Assembly (NCBI GenBank): GCA_027356675.1
Contig: DAHVXO010000176.1
Coordinates: 1 to 16,771, forward strand
Source: Symbiobacteriaceae bacterium
GTDB taxonomy: Bacteria; Bacillota_E; Symbiobacteriia; Symbiobacteriales; Symbiobacteriaceae
DNA: 16,771 bases
Direction of reading: 5' to 3'
Shown piece by piece: positions 16,470 to 16,771 of the stretch. The stretch's first letter is position 1, and every line of letters begins with the position of its first letter. The notes beneath the pieces were generated by a model that made no database searches, had not been told where the DNA came from, and was given only the letters and a program-made list of their open reading frames with translations. A program made the translations under genes and the position numbers.

Positions 16470-16508
16470 GGAGGGCATCCCTAATCAACCGGATGCCCTC
16501 CATTTATT
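16470..16508 (+). terminator. intrinsic terminator after the TPR gene
   Basis: A perfect 11-bp inverted repeat, GGAGGGCATCC (16470-16480) and GGATGCCCTCC (16491-16501), with a 10-nt loop is followed by ATTTATT. The U-tract is interrupted but the stem is very stable. It lies 38 bp after the TPR stop codon. Confidence 0.85.
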
Positions 16509-16532
16509 CGCCTCACCAATTATTCGCCTCAC
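16504..16532. repeat. 13-bp direct repeat after the terminator
   Basis: TTATTCGCCTCAC occurs at 16504-16516 and again at 16520-16532, a 16-bp period separated by CAA. The first copy shares its TTATT with the terminator tail. It could be a small duplication or a pair of operator half-sites on one face of DNA; nothing decides between these. Confidence 0.8.
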
Positions 16533-16583
16533 TAAACTTCATACATGCCATAAATCACTGAGATATCTATTACAAATAAGAAG

Positions 16584-16663
16584 GATTAGGTCGGGCAGCG
16601 GCGAATCGACATTTCTAATCTGTCATCAGGAGGTGCACGAAGTGAGGACACAACAAGTGCACC
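16584..16663 (+). promoter_or_regulatory. structured leader before the lipoprotein gene
   Basis: GATTAG/GTCG (16584-16593) can pair with CGAC/CTAATC (16607-16610 and 16615-16620) across an ATTT bulge. GGTGCAC (16632-16638) pairs perfectly with GTGCACC (16657-16663). The second stem overlaps the Shine-Dalgarno AGGAGG (16628-16633) and start of a 24-codon upstream ORF. I do not recognise a known riboswitch, and the upstream promoter is not clear. Confidence 0.4.
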
Positions 16664-16716
16664 AATGGCGGATTGGGGTGTGTTCCAATTCTCTCGGGGG
16701 TGAACATCAGGTATGA
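16642..16716 (+). CDS. possible 24-aa leader ORF
   Basis: GTG 16642 lies 8 nt after a perfect AGGAGG (16628-16633) and opens a frame of 24 codons (begins VRTQQVHQWRIGVCSNSLGG) ending in TGA at 16714-16716. That stop overlaps the ATG of the lipoprotein gene (ATGA). The lipoprotein itself lacks a well-placed strong Shine-Dalgarno, so reinitiation from this ORF is plausible. I do not recognise the peptide. Confidence 0.4.
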   Translation: MRTQQVHQWRIGVCSNSLGGEHQV

Positions 16717-16771
16717 AGAGGACTCTGGCGCTGCTCCTGACCCTTGTGCTCTTGCTCGTCGCCGGGTGCGG
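16713..16771 (+). CDS. lipoprotein N-terminus (cut by window end)
   Basis: Only the first 19 complete codons are visible. They form a textbook lipoprotein signal: basic MKR, a hydrophobic core of Leu/Val/Ala, and lipobox LVAGC with the lipidated Cys at about residue 19. The mature protein should be anchored on the outer face of the membrane. Substrate-binding proteins of ABC transporters often start this way, but nothing here shows the class. The ATG overlaps the stop of a 24-codon upstream ORF; the only other ribosome-site candidate is GGGGGTGA, about 8-10 nt upstream. Confidence 0.75.
   Translation, partial: MKRTLALLLTLVLLLVAGC

Overview
This window spans a bacterial chromosome replication origin and its conserved neighbourhood, read so that the dnaA side lies on the minus strand. 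It points to a spore-forming Bacillota (Firmicutes) of fairly high GC, probably a deep-branching lineage rather than a Bacillus. The evidence is the gene order gyrB-remB-recF-S4-dnaN-dnaA | rpmH-rnpA-yidD-yidC-khpB-mnmE-mnmG-rsmG-parA-parB, a RemB-family gene, and a YyaC-type spore-associated protein beyond parB. I cannot name a genus. Non-ATG starts are frequent: 8 GTG and 1 TTG among about 20 genes. Several starts given here rest on Shine-Dalgarno spacing and family N-termini rather than on the longest reading frame.

Left arm (1-5849, all minus strand): gyrB (3' end beyond the window), remB, recF, a small S4-domain gene and dnaN are tightly packed. Three of the junctions are within 10 nt or overlap. 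A 277-bp spacer with DnaA boxes and AT-rich sequence then precedes dnaA. Origin (about 4172-4448 and 5850-6294): DnaA-box clusters flank dnaA on both sides, as in the bipartite oriC of Bacillus. The strongest is a trio of consensus boxes at 5944-5976, just upstream of dnaA.

Right arm (6260-14367, plus strand): a near-consensus sigma-A promoter drives rpmH (TTG start, 44 aa), followed by a terminator-like hairpin. Next come rnpA, yidD, yidC and khpB, which ends at a strong intrinsic terminator. Then follow the tRNA/rRNA modification genes mnmE, mnmG and rsmG, and the segregation genes parA and parB, which overlap by 53 nt. No noc gene is present. A parS-like palindrome lies 33 bp after parB.

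Beyond parS (14400-16771): a DUF4446-like membrane protein, a convergent yyaC, a tail-anchored TPR protein with its own terminator, and the first codons of a lipoprotein preceded by a structured leader and a 24-codon upstream ORF. Strand base composition changes sharply at the parB/parS boundary.

Most of the window is ordinary, highly conserved housekeeping DNA, and I do not see a novel defence or biosynthetic system. The points most worth a second look are the parS-DUF4446 juncture with its composition break, the rnpA leader inverted repeat, the leader and small ORF before the lipoprotein, and the hairpins between DUF4446 and yyaC.
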